Notes: generated from the sequence alone by a model not told the origin. A DNA stretch of 7,755 nt from Actinomycetota bacterium (GCA_003155275.1 PMCC01000143.1:1-7755), one strand, 5' to 3'; shown: positions 1 to 5,416, counted from the stretch's first letter. A program made the numbers and translations.

Positions 1-20
1 CCTTTAAAAAATTTAATTTT

Positions 21-1067
21 TCAATGGCCTCTAAATTCATTAAAAGCTTTAACTGAAGCCATGACATTACTCATGGGATATTGAGGTCTGTGCCATCTTA
101 AAACAACCGAAATAAAGCCTCCATTTTTACTGTTTAAGCTTTCTACTACCTTTTTTGCTTCGCTATATACCTCTTCCGGTTTTCCCAAAGAAAGCGTGTG
201 CATCATGTCGACTCCGCATTTTATGCACTTTTTACCTTTTACTTTATTTAATAATGTATCAATTCCTATAGCTTTTGTCTCTGGGCATTGAATAACATCC
301 AGTTCCATTTCAAGCAAATCATCAATAATATCAGAAAAATTACCGTCTAGGCAAATGGATCCATACATTCCTGCTTCATGGACAAGCTTAAAAAACTTGC
401 AATAGTATTTTTTAAAATATTTTCTCCATATATTAGGATTAAACATCATCCCGGTGCTCCCTGCAAATTCATCAAGATAGGTTACCATGTGGGAACCATA
501 TTTTGCAAACTCCTCAATCAAACTATAATGGTATTCAAAAATTTGTTCGATTACCTCAATTACAAAATTGAGATCTGATGCCATTTTCAAATAAAGTTCA
601 TCAGTTCCCATAAGAAAAGAGGCTGTAAGGAAAGCTGCAGGGTCTATATGGGAATTTATAAATCTGTCTGAATACCTGGAAGCAATAATTTTTTTAAATT
701 TATCGAAATATTTTCTTGTGCTGCTTTTATCAGGAAACTTATAATCCTTAAGTGAATTTTTACCTCTTAAGGGCTCCTCCAGAATTACATATGCTGAGTT
801 CATGTCTTTAGGAACTTTAGTTATAACACCATATTCATCTTTTCTTAAGGCTTCACCAAAATCATTTTTTCCTATTTCCTCAGGAAACCAAAATCCTTGA
901 ACCCAAATAGAGTCAAAATCTTCGGTCCCCGGTATCAATTTAACTTTTTTACTGTCAAGAGTTTTATAAGCATCGTATAAATAAGGAACGTCAAGTACTT
1001 CAAGCGGCAGATAATCCGGTCTTTTAAATTCAATAGCTTTTTTAACAAGTTCTATATGACCTGACAA
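21..1067 (-). CDS. Uroporphyrinogen decarboxylase (URO-D/MtaA/CmuA) superfamily protein
   Basis: This 348-residue protein has the overall layout of the URO-D superfamily, which includes haem-pathway URO-D and the MtaA/MtbA/CmuA corrinoid:thiol methyltransferases. Visible hallmarks are an N-terminal EFKRPDYLPLEV stretch (family pattern: x-x-K-x-P-D-R-x-P), an acidic YLDEFAGSTG segment near residue 200, an ICLDGN segment near 239 where relatives have a HxCGN- or HxDGN-type strand, and a C-terminal KCGVD...GKPEEVYSEAKKVV block. The start at 1067 (TTG) is preferred because AGGAG lies 8 nt upstream. A frame-compatible TTG at 1085 would place that Shine-Dalgarno inside the gene. The ending HRPQYPMSNVMASVKAFNEF is intact, followed by TGA. 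No corrinoid protein or MtaB-like partner is visible in the window, so substrate and reaction are unknown. Cytoplasmic; no signal or membrane segment. Superfamily call is firm; specific function is not. Confidence 0.85.
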   Translation of the reverse strand: MSGHIELVKKAIEFKRPDYLPLEVLDVPYLYDAYKTLDSKKVKLIPGTEDFDSIWVQGFWFPEEIGKNDFGEALRKDEYGVITKVPKDMNSAYVILEEPLRGKNSLKDYKFPDKSSTRKYFDKFKKIIASRYSDRFINSHIDPAAFLTASFLMGTDELYLKMASDLNFVIEVIEQIFEYHYSLIEEFAKYGSHMVTYLDEFAGSTGMMFNPNIWRKYFKKYYCKFFKLVHEAGMYGSICLDGNFSDIIDDLLEMELDVIQCPETKAIGIDTLLNKVKGKKCIKCGVDMMHTLSLGKPEEVYSEAKKVVESLNSKNGGFISVVLRWHRPQYPMSNVMASVKAFNEFRGH

Positions 1068-1075
1068 ATAATACA

Positions 1076-1080
1076 CTCCT
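1076..1080 (-). promoter_or_regulatory. Shine-Dalgarno that decides the start of the URO-D-like gene
   Basis: On the minus strand AGGAG is followed by 8 nt and then TTG (1067). This is the only strong ribosome binding site near the 5' end of the gene. It overlaps the longer reading frame, so the protein begins MSGHIELVKKAIE rather than at the upstream TTG. Confidence 0.7.
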
Positions 1081-1119
1081 TGCAATTAACTACAATAAGC
1101 TACTACAGAAAGAAGAATA

Positions 1120-1147
1120 AGATTAATAAGTTTGAAAAAACTGTCAA
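1120..1147 (-). promoter_or_regulatory. Possible promoter of the URO-D-like gene
   Basis: The minus strand carries a perfect -35 hexamer TTGACA (1147-1142), then a 16-bp spacer and TAATCT (1125-1120) as a poor -10. Transcription would start near 1113, giving a leader of about 45 nt to the TTG start. The -35 is convincing and the -10 is weak, so the exact placement is uncertain. Confidence 0.35.
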
Positions 1148-1193
1148 TTTCAACATAACCATAAATTCCAAGGTACCACGCCATTAAGACGTT

Positions 1194-1359
1194 TCAGGGA
1201 GCGCTGCAACAACATGAAAACCTATTTACCAGTAAGCTCATCTCTTGTAGCTGGTCCACATTGAAATCAAACATTCCTATCGCTTTTCCCATAAACAACA
1301 GCGAATGCAACGTCATCAAAATCAGAATTACTTTTAAGTTTACAGCTTAAGTATAGCAT
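1194..1359 (-). other. Possible decayed coding remnant
   Basis: Two short overlapping minus-strand frames look more protein-like than the surrounding DNA. One runs from ATG at 1359 to TGA at 1267 (30 codons) and includes SDFDDVAFAVVYGKSDRNV; past its stop the same frame continues as FQCGPATRDELTGK. The other runs from ATG at 1316 to TGA at 1194 (40 codons) and includes MGKAIGMFDFNVDQLQEMS. Neither has a Shine-Dalgarno and I recognise neither. They could be remains of a gene broken by a frameshift and stops, or chance. Confidence 0.2.
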
Positions 1360-1360
1360 T

Positions 1361-1389
1361 TTTAGACCGATTTTAAATTATTTTATAAT
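1361..1389 (+). promoter_or_regulatory. Promoter-like site with no assigned gene
   Basis: TTTAGA (1361-1366, four of six -35 positions), a 17-bp spacer and a perfect TATAAT (1384-1389) form a plausible sigma-A promoter on the plus strand. A 12-bp palindrome begins 8 bp downstream of the -10. No open reading frame follows for about 400 bp, so the target could be a long marR leader, a small RNA, or nothing. Confidence 0.3.
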
Positions 1390-1397
1390 CGTTATTT

Positions 1398-1409
1398 TTC
1401 CAATTGGAA
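1398..1409. promoter_or_regulatory. 12-bp perfect palindrome TTCCAATTGGAA
   Basis: TTCCAATTGGAA is its own reverse complement and sits where transcription from the TATAAT at 1384-1389 would begin. The position is that of a repressor site. No regulator can be assigned to it. Short AT-rich palindromes also arise by chance. Confidence 0.3.
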
Positions 1410-1609
1410 TAGCAGAAGGGAAAACAGATTCAAAGAAAATAACAAATGGATTATTGCTCATAAAAATACTGAATATTGGTACGAATTATAATTAAATGGC
1501 TGGGGATAGTAGACAAAGTTAAAACCTGTTTATTGAACTTGAATGGGAATATTTTAATACCTGAATTGAGTTTCTAAATACAATCAATTTAATAAATAAT
1601 CAATGCATT

Positions 1610-1638
1610 TTGATAATAAATATTTACCGTGGTATTAT
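1610..1638 (+). promoter_or_regulatory. Promoter of the marR-kinase operon
   Basis: TTGATA (1610-1615), exactly 17 bp, then TATTAT (1633-1638): five of six matches to each sigma-A hexamer with optimal spacing. The -10 lies inside the inverted repeat GGTAT-TAT-ATACC (1631-1643). The predicted start of transcription, about 1645, falls at the edge of the perfect palindrome 1647-1660. The leader to the ATG at 1793 would be about 148 nt. Confidence 0.65.
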
Positions 1639-1649
1639 ATACCGTAGTA
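1625..1649 (+). repeat. Direct repeat TACCGTRGTA, two copies
   Basis: TACCGTGGTA (1625-1634) and TACCGTAGTA (1640-1649) differ at one base and are offset by 15 bp. The first spans the spacer/-10 junction of the promoter and the second runs into the 14-bp palindrome. They may be half-sites of a regulator binding cooperatively, or simply part of the operator region. Confidence 0.4.
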
Positions 1650-1660
1650 ACTATAGTTAC
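1647..1660. promoter_or_regulatory. Candidate MarR operator, 14-bp perfect palindrome
   Basis: GTAACTATAGTTAC is a perfect inverted repeat placed at the predicted transcription start. MarR-family dimers typically bind AT-rich palindromes of this size overlapping their own promoters. Autorepression by the MarR protein encoded downstream is therefore the simplest reading; assigning the site to that protein is inference. Confidence 0.55.
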
Positions 1661-1779
1661 GATACAAAAAATGAAATGAACTTAAAAATGATTAAACTAC
1701 CTAAAATATTCTCATGAGATAACACCGTCAAGACTATGTAAAAAGCGTTTGGTGTTTCTTTCAATTCGAGTGAGTTAAA

Positions 1780-1785
1780 AAGGAG
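1780..1785 (+). promoter_or_regulatory. Ribosome binding site of the marR-like gene
   Basis: AAGGAG followed by 7 nt and ATG (1793). Strong, and it fixes the start. Confidence 0.8.
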
Positions 1786-1792
1786 ACGTACC

Positions 1793-2242
1793 ATGAATTA
1801 TCATATACCCTGGGCTGTAATCAATGAGCTTTTACAAACAGCCGAATCAAAATCTGCAAAGGCTAATAGTAAACAGTTTGGGACACAAAGCTTGACCGTG
1901 TCACAAGTTGGCATTTTACTGTTGCTTGATAAAAAGGGCCCAATGAAAGTTAGTGATATCGCGGGTGGGCTTGCTATGATCAACAGCAATGTTTCTAACA
2001 TCTGTTCCCGTCTTGAAAAAGCCGGACTTGTTGTACGAAACCGGTTGAAGGATGACCAAAGGGTGGTTAATATCGGACTTACAGATGCTGCCCGGTGCAA
2101 AATGGATGATATCAAAGACAGAGTTAAAGGCTTCTATAAAAAAATACAAGAAAATGTCTCTCAAAAAGATATTGAGGATATTTACACAGGCCTTGTCAAG
2201 CTCAACAAATTGTTTGATATGTTTTTTGAAAATTTAAAATGA
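1793..2242 (+). CDS. MarR family winged-helix transcriptional regulator
   Basis: At 149 residues this is the normal MarR length. An N-terminal dimerisation helix (about 5-30) is followed by LTVSQVGILLLLDKKGPMKVSDIAGGL (34-60), then the recognition helix region around NSNVSNICSRLEKAGLV (64-80). The wing RLKDDQRVVNIGLTDAA (84-100) has the D-x-R pattern that contacts DNA in this family. A long C-terminal helix pair (105-149) completes the dimer arm. Start ATG has AAGGAG 7 nt upstream. MarR proteins are ligand- or oxidant-sensing dimeric repressors; only one cysteine lies in the DNA-binding region (Cys near residue 71, in the recognition helix), and the ligand is unknown. It is followed after 61 nt by a cytidylate-kinase-like gene on the same strand. 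The palindrome at 1647-1660 in its own promoter suggests it represses itself. Confidence 0.92.
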   Translation: MNYHIPWAVINELLQTAESKSAKANSKQFGTQSLTVSQVGILLLLDKKGPMKVSDIAGGLAMINSNVSNICSRLEKAGLVVRNRLKDDQRVVNIGLTDAARCKMDDIKDRVKGFYKKIQENVSQKDIEDIYTGLVKLNKLFDMFFENLK

Positions 2243-2303
2243 AAGAAGGTTGTGCAGAAACAATAATTTTAATTCAAGCAATAAATTAGATTAGGAAAAC
2301 AAA

Positions 2304-2915
2304 ATGGGAAAATATAACATCATTGCGATTGAGCGGCAATTTGGAAGTGGCGGAAAACGGATCGGAATCTTATTAGCTGAAAAATTGGGGTTCAAGTTCT
2401 ACGGTGAGGAAATCCTTCAAATGGCTGCTAGAAAGCTCAACATTTCTCCAGAATATGTTCAACACTTGGAGGAGACAGCGACAAACATCTTTCTTTACGC
2501 AAAGATTATGACAGAAAATATCACAGAAGATCAGCCACTTGCGGACAAACTGTTTTACACAGAAAGCAAGATTATTAACGAGTTGGCTCTTACCGGAAAT
2601 TGTGTTGTTGTTGGACGATGCGCAGGCCAGGTGTTGGTGAATCAAAAAAGTTGTCTGCGTATATTCATTCACGCAAGCGAAGATGTACGAATCAAAAGAG
2701 CCGTTGAAGAGTATGGCATATTGGAAAATGAGGTGCATAATGTACTGAGAAAAAACGACAGGCGACGTTCAGGATTCTATAGCGCTCGTGCTGAAAAAAA
2801 GTGGACTAGTATGGATACCTATGATATATGCCTTAACAGCGGGATACTAGGAATTGATGCCTGTGTGGAAATCATAGCAACAGCGGCCATACCTCATACA
2901 AACAAAAATTTTTAA
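2304..2915 (+). CDS. Cytidylate kinase-like family protein
   Basis: A 203-residue P-loop protein of the cytidylate-kinase-like group common in Firmicutes. The N-terminal strand IIAIERQ leads into GSGGKRIG (14-21), a modified Walker A in place of the GSGKST of true Cmk. Next come AEKLGFKFYGEEIL (25-38), a second glycine motif VVVGRCAG (101-108), and an arginine-rich lid KNDRRRSGFYS (150-160) with YDICLNSG (173-180) near the C-terminus, as in nucleotide kinases. True Cmk phosphorylates CMP/dCMP. The altered P-loop and a separate regulator-linked location make a housekeeping role unlikely, and the substrate is unknown. AGGA lies 7 nt before the ATG. The 61-nt gap to the marR-like gene with no intervening terminator suggests co-transcription. 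No membrane segments. Confidence 0.85.
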   Translation: MGKYNIIAIERQFGSGGKRIGILLAEKLGFKFYGEEILQMAARKLNISPEYVQHLEETATNIFLYAKIMTENITEDQPLADKLFYTESKIINELALTGNCVVVGRCAGQVLVNQKSCLRIFIHASEDVRIKRAVEEYGILENEVHNVLRKNDRRRSGFYSARAEKKWTSMDTYDICLNSGILGIDACVEIIATAAIPHTNKNF

Positions 2916-2922
2916 AATTTAC

Positions 2923-2950
2923 TTGACAGCAATAATATATTAAGTTTAAT
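2923..2950 (+). promoter_or_regulatory. Promoter of the padR-adaptor operon
   Basis: A perfect -35 TTGACA (2923-2928), a 16-bp spacer and TTTAAT (2945-2950, five of six). It begins only 8 nt after the stop codon of the kinase-like gene, with no GC-rich terminator between them, so read-through from the upstream operon is possible. An AT-rich palindrome starts 4 bp after the -10. Confidence 0.65.
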
Positions 2951-2985
2951 ATATATTGAATTCAATAAATTAATAAATATATTAA
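2934..2985 (+). repeat. AATATATTAA decamer pair flanking the palindrome
   Basis: Identical AATATATTAA copies lie at 2934-2943 (in the promoter spacer) and 2976-2985, 42 bp apart, which is about four helical turns. The 14-bp palindrome sits almost midway between them. This could be a multi-dimer operator. The region is extremely AT-rich, so coincidence is possible. Confidence 0.3.
2954..2967. promoter_or_regulatory. Candidate PadR operator, 14-bp perfect palindrome
   Basis: TATTGAATTCAATA is a perfect palindrome covering the predicted transcription start of the padR gene. Classic PadR boxes are ATGT-spacer-ACAT; this is not that sequence, so binding by the adjacent PadR is inferred from position only. 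Two identical AATATATTAA decamers flank it almost symmetrically. Confidence 0.5.
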
Positions 2986-3003
2986 ATAAAATTATAAAAT
3001 ACC

Positions 3004-3045
3004 ATGAAAAATTCAGATTGTGAAGAATTTACAAATAAAAAATGA
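3004..3045 (+). other. 13-codon ORF overlapping the padR start, or its displaced true start
   Basis: ATG at 3004 opens a frame reading MKNSDCEEFTNKK that stops at TGA 3043-3045, just after an A6 run (3037-3042). Removing one A would join this ATG to the padR frame at NEAKNF. Neither this ATG nor the GTG at 3020 has a Shine-Dalgarno. It may be a leader peptide, a slippage-controlled start, a sequencing indel, or chance. Confidence 0.3.
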
Positions 3046-3586
3046 GGCAAAAAACTTCATTAAAAACAAAATAAAAGAAGGACTTAAAGATCCTGACCAA
3101 TTGGCTGAAAATATTCTTAAAAATATAAAAAACCACTGGATTTTTGGCAAAAGAAGTTTTCTGCCATGGGTTGAAAGCCCCGATATTAATCCTTTCGTTA
3201 ACATGATTTTAACAAGGAGCGGACTCCTGCCATTATTTGTCCTGCATATGCTTCAAAAAAATGAAATGTTTGGTAACGAAATTATGGGTGAAATTGAAAA
3301 AAGAACCTCTCATACCTGGAGTATTAATCCCGGAACAATCTATCCTCTGTTAAAAGAGCTGGAAATAGAAAAATTTGTAGAAGGAAAATGGTACCTGGAA
3401 AAAGAACATCCAAGGCGAATTTACAAAATTACTAAAAAGGGTAAGGATGAGTATAAAATTATAAAGGTAGTTCTAAGAGAACGGCTTAAAGAAGCAATCA
3501 ATATATTTAATGAAATATTTAATGACATATATGCTGAAGAATTTTCCAAAGAAACAAAAGAAAGAGAAGAAAATGGGAAAAAATAA
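3020..3586 (+). CDS. PadR family transcriptional regulator with N-terminal extension
   Basis: A 188-residue regulator with the PadR winged helix at about 66-140: RSGLLPLFVLHML, then FGNEIMGEIEKRT (84-96), the recognition helix NPGTIYPLLKELE (103-115), and the wing HPRRIYKITKKG (130-141). A C-terminal helix (145-175) serves dimerisation. The first 60 residues are an extra charged helical segment with GLKDPDQLAENIL and the motif SPDINPFVNMILTR leading into the domain. The start is uncertain: GTG at 3020 is the longest in-frame start but lacks a ribosome binding site, and an out-of-frame ATG lies at 3004. Its end overlaps the next gene by 14 nt, so translation is probably coupled. PadR proteins commonly repress adjacent efflux genes on sensing drugs or cell-envelope stress, which fits the adaptor downstream. 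Confidence 0.88.
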   Translation: MKNLQIKNEAKNFIKNKIKEGLKDPDQLAENILKNIKNHWIFGKRSFLPWVESPDINPFVNMILTRSGLLPLFVLHMLQKNEMFGNEIMGEIEKRTSHTWSINPGTIYPLLKELEIEKFVEGKWYLEKEHPRRIYKITKKGKDEYKIIKVVLRERLKEAINIFNEIFNDIYAEEFSKETKEREENGKK

Positions 3587-5084
3587 TAAAACAAAATTTT
3601 TTTTAAATATCTTTGTAGTTTTTACCTTATTGGTATTTATAATAGGATTGGTGTCCTGTACTAAAAAAAGCGCAACAAACATAGAAACATATAAAGTTCA
3701 ATTGGGTAATATTACGCAAACTGTAACATCAACCGGATACTCATATGCATCGGAAGCAAGAAACTATGTTCTTCAATCTCCCGGTGAAGTTCAGGGGGTA
3801 CTTGGCGCAGGAGCTAAATTTAAAAAAGGGGATACCCTGATTAAGGTTGACAACAGTAAAACACAGCTTCTTGTAAGCCAGGCTGAGGAAAATCTGGTGA
3901 CAGCTCAAAACTCTATCGATATTGCGAAAATAAATTATCAGAATGCTCTTAATGCAAATCATGTAGCTATTCAACTTGCCCAGTCAAATGCAGTATTGTC
4001 CGAACAGGCAACCCAAAATGCGCTATCGTCGCTTGAAAATGCAAATTCTGCTGCAGATGCATCACTTAACAGTGCCAAACTGTCTACAGAAAATGCTGCT
4101 GCTGCTGCAGATACATCAATAAACAGCGCTAAGGTAGCCCTGGATATTGCACAGCGTAATTATGATAGAGTAAAAGCATCACCTCATACTGATGATGAGA
4201 TTAACCAGGCACAGAATAGCCTGCAAACTGCAAAAGCAGCATATCATCAGGCTGTTACCCAGGTAGATAATAGCACGAGTACTGCGGAGGCTGCATACGA
4301 GCAGGCAAAAGCAAACGCTCAATCCCAGGCTGAATCAGCAGAAGCAGCCTACAAGCAGGCAATTAACAGCCAGTCTGCAAGTTACTGGAGCAGTTTAAGC
4401 AGTACGGAAACTGCTCAGGCTCAAATAATACTGACAAAGAAAAACATAGAGCAGGCAGAAGCACAACTTGCTGTGTATAAAATAAGCCTTGAAATTGCAA
4501 AACTTGATTTAAATAAAAATCAGATTACAGCGCCATTTGACGGAATAGTGCTTTTATCTAACTTTAACCCGGGTGAATTTGCGTCAGGGCTTGCCATTTC
4601 AATTATAAGCAATACATTTGTTATAAAGTCTGATATTAATGAAACTGATATAATGAATATTGAAATAGGCCAGGAAGTTGATATAACACTTGATACATAT
4701 CCGGATAAGCATTTTAGTGGTAAAATTTCTGATATATCTCCAGTCTCTAAAAATACTGCAGGCATAATCACATTTGAAGTAACAGTCAAACCCGATGATT
4801 CTGCAAATTCAAGTCTGCGTTATGGAATTTCTGCAAATCTAACTATAACTATTTTTAAAATAGAAAATGTTTTGTTAGTACCCATTCAGGCAGTTTATAA
4901 AGAAGATGGAAAACAATATGTTGACATGCCTTCCCCACAGGATAAAACAGTTAAAAAGGTTGAAGTAACAACAGGGGCATCCGTTAATGAAAATATAGAA
5001 ATAAAATCGGGATTGAAGGAAGGAGACGTAATATATGCTTACGGGGTACTGCTGCAAGTTTCGGGCAGCACAAGTAGTACGTAA
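3573..5084 (+). CDS. Lipoprotein efflux adaptor (HlyD/MacA-like, membrane fusion protein family)
   Basis: A 503-residue membrane-anchored adaptor. Residues 9-28 form a hydrophobic signal ending in LVSC, a lipobox placing the mature N-terminus at lipidated Cys29. The first lipoyl half (about 66-95, SPGEVQGVLGAGAKFKKGDTLIKVD) and second half (318-340, ITAPFDGIVLLSNFNPGEF) are separated by a very long helical hairpin (about 96-315) rich in Ala, Gln, Asn and Ser. A beta-barrel follows (FVIKSDINETDIMNIEIGQEV, 349-369), and a membrane-proximal domain ends with VTTGASVNENIEIKSGLKEGDVI. ATG 3573 is chosen because it directly precedes the signal sequence. The in-frame ATG at 3510 would add 21 charged residues inside padR. 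The start overlaps the padR stop by 14 nt. It should bridge a MacB-like ABC transporter to the cell exterior, but the ATPase next door is a pseudogene. Confidence 0.88.
   Translation: MGKNNKTKFFLNIFVVFTLLVFIIGLVSCTKKSATNIETYKVQLGNITQTVTSTGYSYASEARNYVLQSPGEVQGVLGAGAKFKKGDTLIKVDNSKTQLLVSQAEENLVTAQNSIDIAKINYQNALNANHVAIQLAQSNAVLSEQATQNALSSLENANSAADASLNSAKLSTENAAAAADTSINSAKVALDIAQRNYDRVKASPHTDDEINQAQNSLQTAKAAYHQAVTQVDNSTSTAEAAYEQAKANAQSQAESAEAAYKQAINSQSASYWSSLSSTETAQAQIILTKKNIEQAEAQLAVYKISLEIAKLDLNKNQITAPFDGIVLLSNFNPGEFASGLAISIISNTFVIKSDINETDIMNIEIGQEVDITLDTYPDKHFSGKISDISPVSKNTAGIITFEVTVKPDDSANSSLRYGISANLTITIFKIENVLLVPIQAVYKEDGKQYVDMPSPQDKTVKKVEVTTGASVNENIEIKSGLKEGDVIYAYGVLLQVSGSTSST
4035..4142 (+). 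repeat. Tandem 54-bp duplication within the adaptor hairpin
   Basis: Residues 155-172 (ENANSAADASLNSAKLST) and 173-190 (ENAAAAADTSINSAKVAL) are two adjacent 18-residue copies, encoded at 4035-4088 and 4089-4142. The DNA copies have diverged but remain alignable without gaps. Eighteen residues equal about five alpha-helical turns, so the duplication lengthens the hairpin while keeping helix phase. Confidence 0.7.
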
Positions 5085-5121
5085 GACGTTATATTTAATA
5101 ATTAAAATAAAGGATAACCCA

Positions 5122-5330
5122 ATGGAAACAAACGATCTGTCTATAATCCTTACGGAAAAGCCAACAGGTAATCTTGACTCTGTAACTGGACAATAGATTA
5201 TGGCAATATTTCAAAAGCTAAACATGGAAGGTAAAACAATACTTCTTGTAGCACACGAGCATGATATTGCCATGCATACGCAAAGGATTATATACCTAAG
5301 GGATGGTAGTATTCCAAGGGAGGAAAAAGT
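5122..5330 (+). pseudogene. MacB/LolD-type ABC transporter ATPase, internally deleted
   Basis: A normal ribosome binding site (AAAGGA, 5109-5114) and ATG at 5122 open METNDLS, a typical N-terminus of MacB/LolD-type ATPases. The frame then jumps straight to IILTEKPTGNLDSVTGQ, which corresponds to the Walker B/D-loop region IILADEPTGNLDS. Roughly 150 residues carrying Walker A, the Q-loop and the signature are missing against a family length near 225. The Walker B Asp and catalytic Glu have become Glu and Lys, and TAG interrupts the frame at 5194-5196. After the stop the same frame continues as IMAIFQKLNMEGKTILLVAH, with the switch His, then IIYLRDGSI, the expected C-terminal strand. The open part (from ATG 5200) runs on to TAA at 5424, overlapping the next gene, but that tail no longer resembles the family. 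Non-functional as an ATPase. Confidence 0.85.
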
Positions 5331-5332
5331 AG

Positions 5333-5412
5333 AGAAGCTCTTTGTTTTCGCTTTTAACCGGAACTGTGTCAGCTTGGTCAAAGCTAACGAAAATTTTAAA
5401 GAAGAAAGGATA
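5333..5412 (+). pseudogene. Possible C-terminal tail of an unidentified truncated gene
   Basis: In a frame different from the ATPase remnant, codons from 5333 read RSSLFSLLTGTVSAWSKLTK and then ILKKKG, with TAA at 5410-5412. The stop lies 4 nt before the TTG of the next adaptor, and its last codons carry that gene's Shine-Dalgarno. This is the usual spacing of a gene that preceded the adaptor in an operon. TAG at 5330-5332 closes the frame upstream, so only about 26 codons survive. The helical tail could be from a regulator, but that is a guess. Confidence 0.35.
5405..5410 (+). promoter_or_regulatory. Ribosome binding site fixing a TTG start
   Basis: AAAGGA, 6 nt before TTG 5417. There is no ATG nearby in frame, and the membrane anchor begins a few residues later, so this TTG is the real start. 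Confidence 0.7.
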
Positions 5413-5416
5413 AATT

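Larger units (their letters stand above)
1086..1792. other. Long intergenic region between divergent genes
   Basis: About 700 bp separate the minus-strand URO-D-like gene from the plus-strand marR-like gene. I see no reading frame of convincing length on either strand and no tRNA-like cloverleaf or GC-rich rho-independent terminator. What it does hold is listed separately: a candidate minus-strand promoter, a possible coding remnant (1194-1359, minus), an unassigned promoter plus palindrome (1361-1409), and the promoter/operator for the MarR operon (1610-1660). The last 130 nt form a long AT-rich leader. This contains a 9-codon frame (1688-1717) without a ribosome binding site and a weak AACACC/GGTGTT inverted repeat (1721-1726/1751-1756). 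Confidence 0.6.

Noticed and set aside
378..578. Plus-strand open frame of 66 codons inside the URO-D-like gene
   Set aside because: Antisense to a well-supported gene, no ribosome binding site and no family resemblance.
1801..2164. Antisense open frames across the marR-like gene
   Set aside because: Shadows of a clear MarR gene; low-complexity products with no start signals.
2901..2920. AAAAATTTTT stretch after the kinase-like gene as a terminator
   Set aside because: An A/T-only palindrome without a GC stem; it is part of the AT-rich promoter region and unlikely to terminate transcription.
3510..3572. Upstream ATG extension of the lipoprotein adaptor
   Set aside because: It would put 21 Lys-rich residues before the signal sequence and lie wholly inside padR. 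ATG 3573 gives a standard lipoprotein N-terminus.
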